DNA from: Desulfovibrio sp.
GTDB lineage: Bacteria; Desulfobacterota; Desulfovibrionia; Desulfovibrionales; Desulfovibrionaceae
Reading direction: 5' to 3'
NCBI GenBank assembly: GCA_003512875.1
Contig: DONZ01000106.1
Coordinates: forward strand, 1 to 6,039
DNA length: 6,039 bases
The first letter of the stretch is position 1. Every line of letters starts with the position of its first letter. The notes under the pieces are model-generated. The model was not told the DNA's origin, did no database searches, and was given only the letters and a program-made list of their open reading frames with translations. A program made the translations under genes and the position numbers. Below, in pieces: positions 5,924-6,039 of the stretch.

Positions 5924-6039
5924 ATGAACACAGAAAAAATTCCAGCAAAAAAAAGTTTGGGACAACATTTTCTGAAAAATGAAAGTGTTATCAATAAAAT
6001 CATTGAGCTTGGCGATTTTTCCGCCGCCGATCAAATCTT
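5924..6039 (+). CDS. rsmA: rRNA adenine dimethyltransferase, N-terminal part (3' end outside window)
   Basis: RsmA (KsgA) dimethylates two adjacent adenines near the 3' end of 16S rRNA during late small-subunit assembly, using S-adenosylmethionine. Only the first 38 codons are visible. They contain the hallmark KKSLGQHFLKNESVINKII (residues 9-27), matching the family's GQNFL segment that begins the methyltransferase fold. The SAM-binding residues lie further downstream and cannot be checked. The start is the ATG at 5924, with AGGG six bases upstream overlapping the TAG at 5915 of the EF-G paralog, so ribosomes leaving domain V of that gene would probably feed rsmA. If the frameshift upstream is real, ribosomes would stop at 5583 and leave more than 300 untranslated bases before rsmA, which might reduce its expression. 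Confidence 0.93.
   Translation, partial: MNTEKIPAKKSLGQHFLKNESVINKIIELGDFSAADQI

Overview
The window reads as ordinary bacterial chromosome: dense, short-spaced genes, moderately AT-leaning, with no mobile element, CRISPR array, tRNA or rRNA that I can see. The gene set is mostly housekeeping: branched-chain amino acid synthesis, folate synthesis, cardiolipin synthesis, translation and rRNA methylation. A membrane-anchored YHS/TRASH-like protein and a second, non-str-operon type of EF-G would fit a Gram-negative of the Desulfovibrionaceae or a neighbouring 'deltaproteobacterial' group. That placement is inferred from protein flavour only and is tentative.

Layout. (1) Bases 1-392, plus strand: the last 129 codons of ilvD (dihydroxy-acid dehydratase). 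(2) Bases 393-709: a 317-base gap without a protein gene. It holds a hairpin-plus-U-run terminator (439-467) and a 17-pair long hairpin (488-551). Both are complete only as minus-strand RNA, because their G.U wobbles become A.C mismatches on the plus strand. (3) Bases 710-2961, minus strand: a tight three-gene operon transcribed cls -> folK -> small YHS-type membrane protein, with gaps of 8 and 15 bases, ending at that terminator. (4) Bases 2962-3045: a short divergent intergenic region with overlapping candidate promoters for the two directions. (5) Bases 3046-6039, plus strand: an unrecognised 282-residue protein, then 3 bases later an EF-G paralog, then 8 bases later the start of rsmA (ksgA), which runs off the window.

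The EF-G paralog is broken. Reading frame 1 carries domains I-III and half of domain IV, then stops at 5583. Domain V continues in the -1 frame to 5915. Family alignment places the break at a four-T run at 5524-5527, where a fifth T would restore one 672-residue protein. The plus-strand genes look like one translation/ribosome-themed operon. The minus-strand operon combines membrane-lipid and folate enzymes with no obvious pathway link.

The points most worth a second look are the frameshift and unusual domain IV of the EF-G paralog, the strand-asymmetric RNA structures at 439-551, and the uncharacterised protein coupled to the EF-G paralog. I found no convincing evidence of a wholly new multi-gene system.
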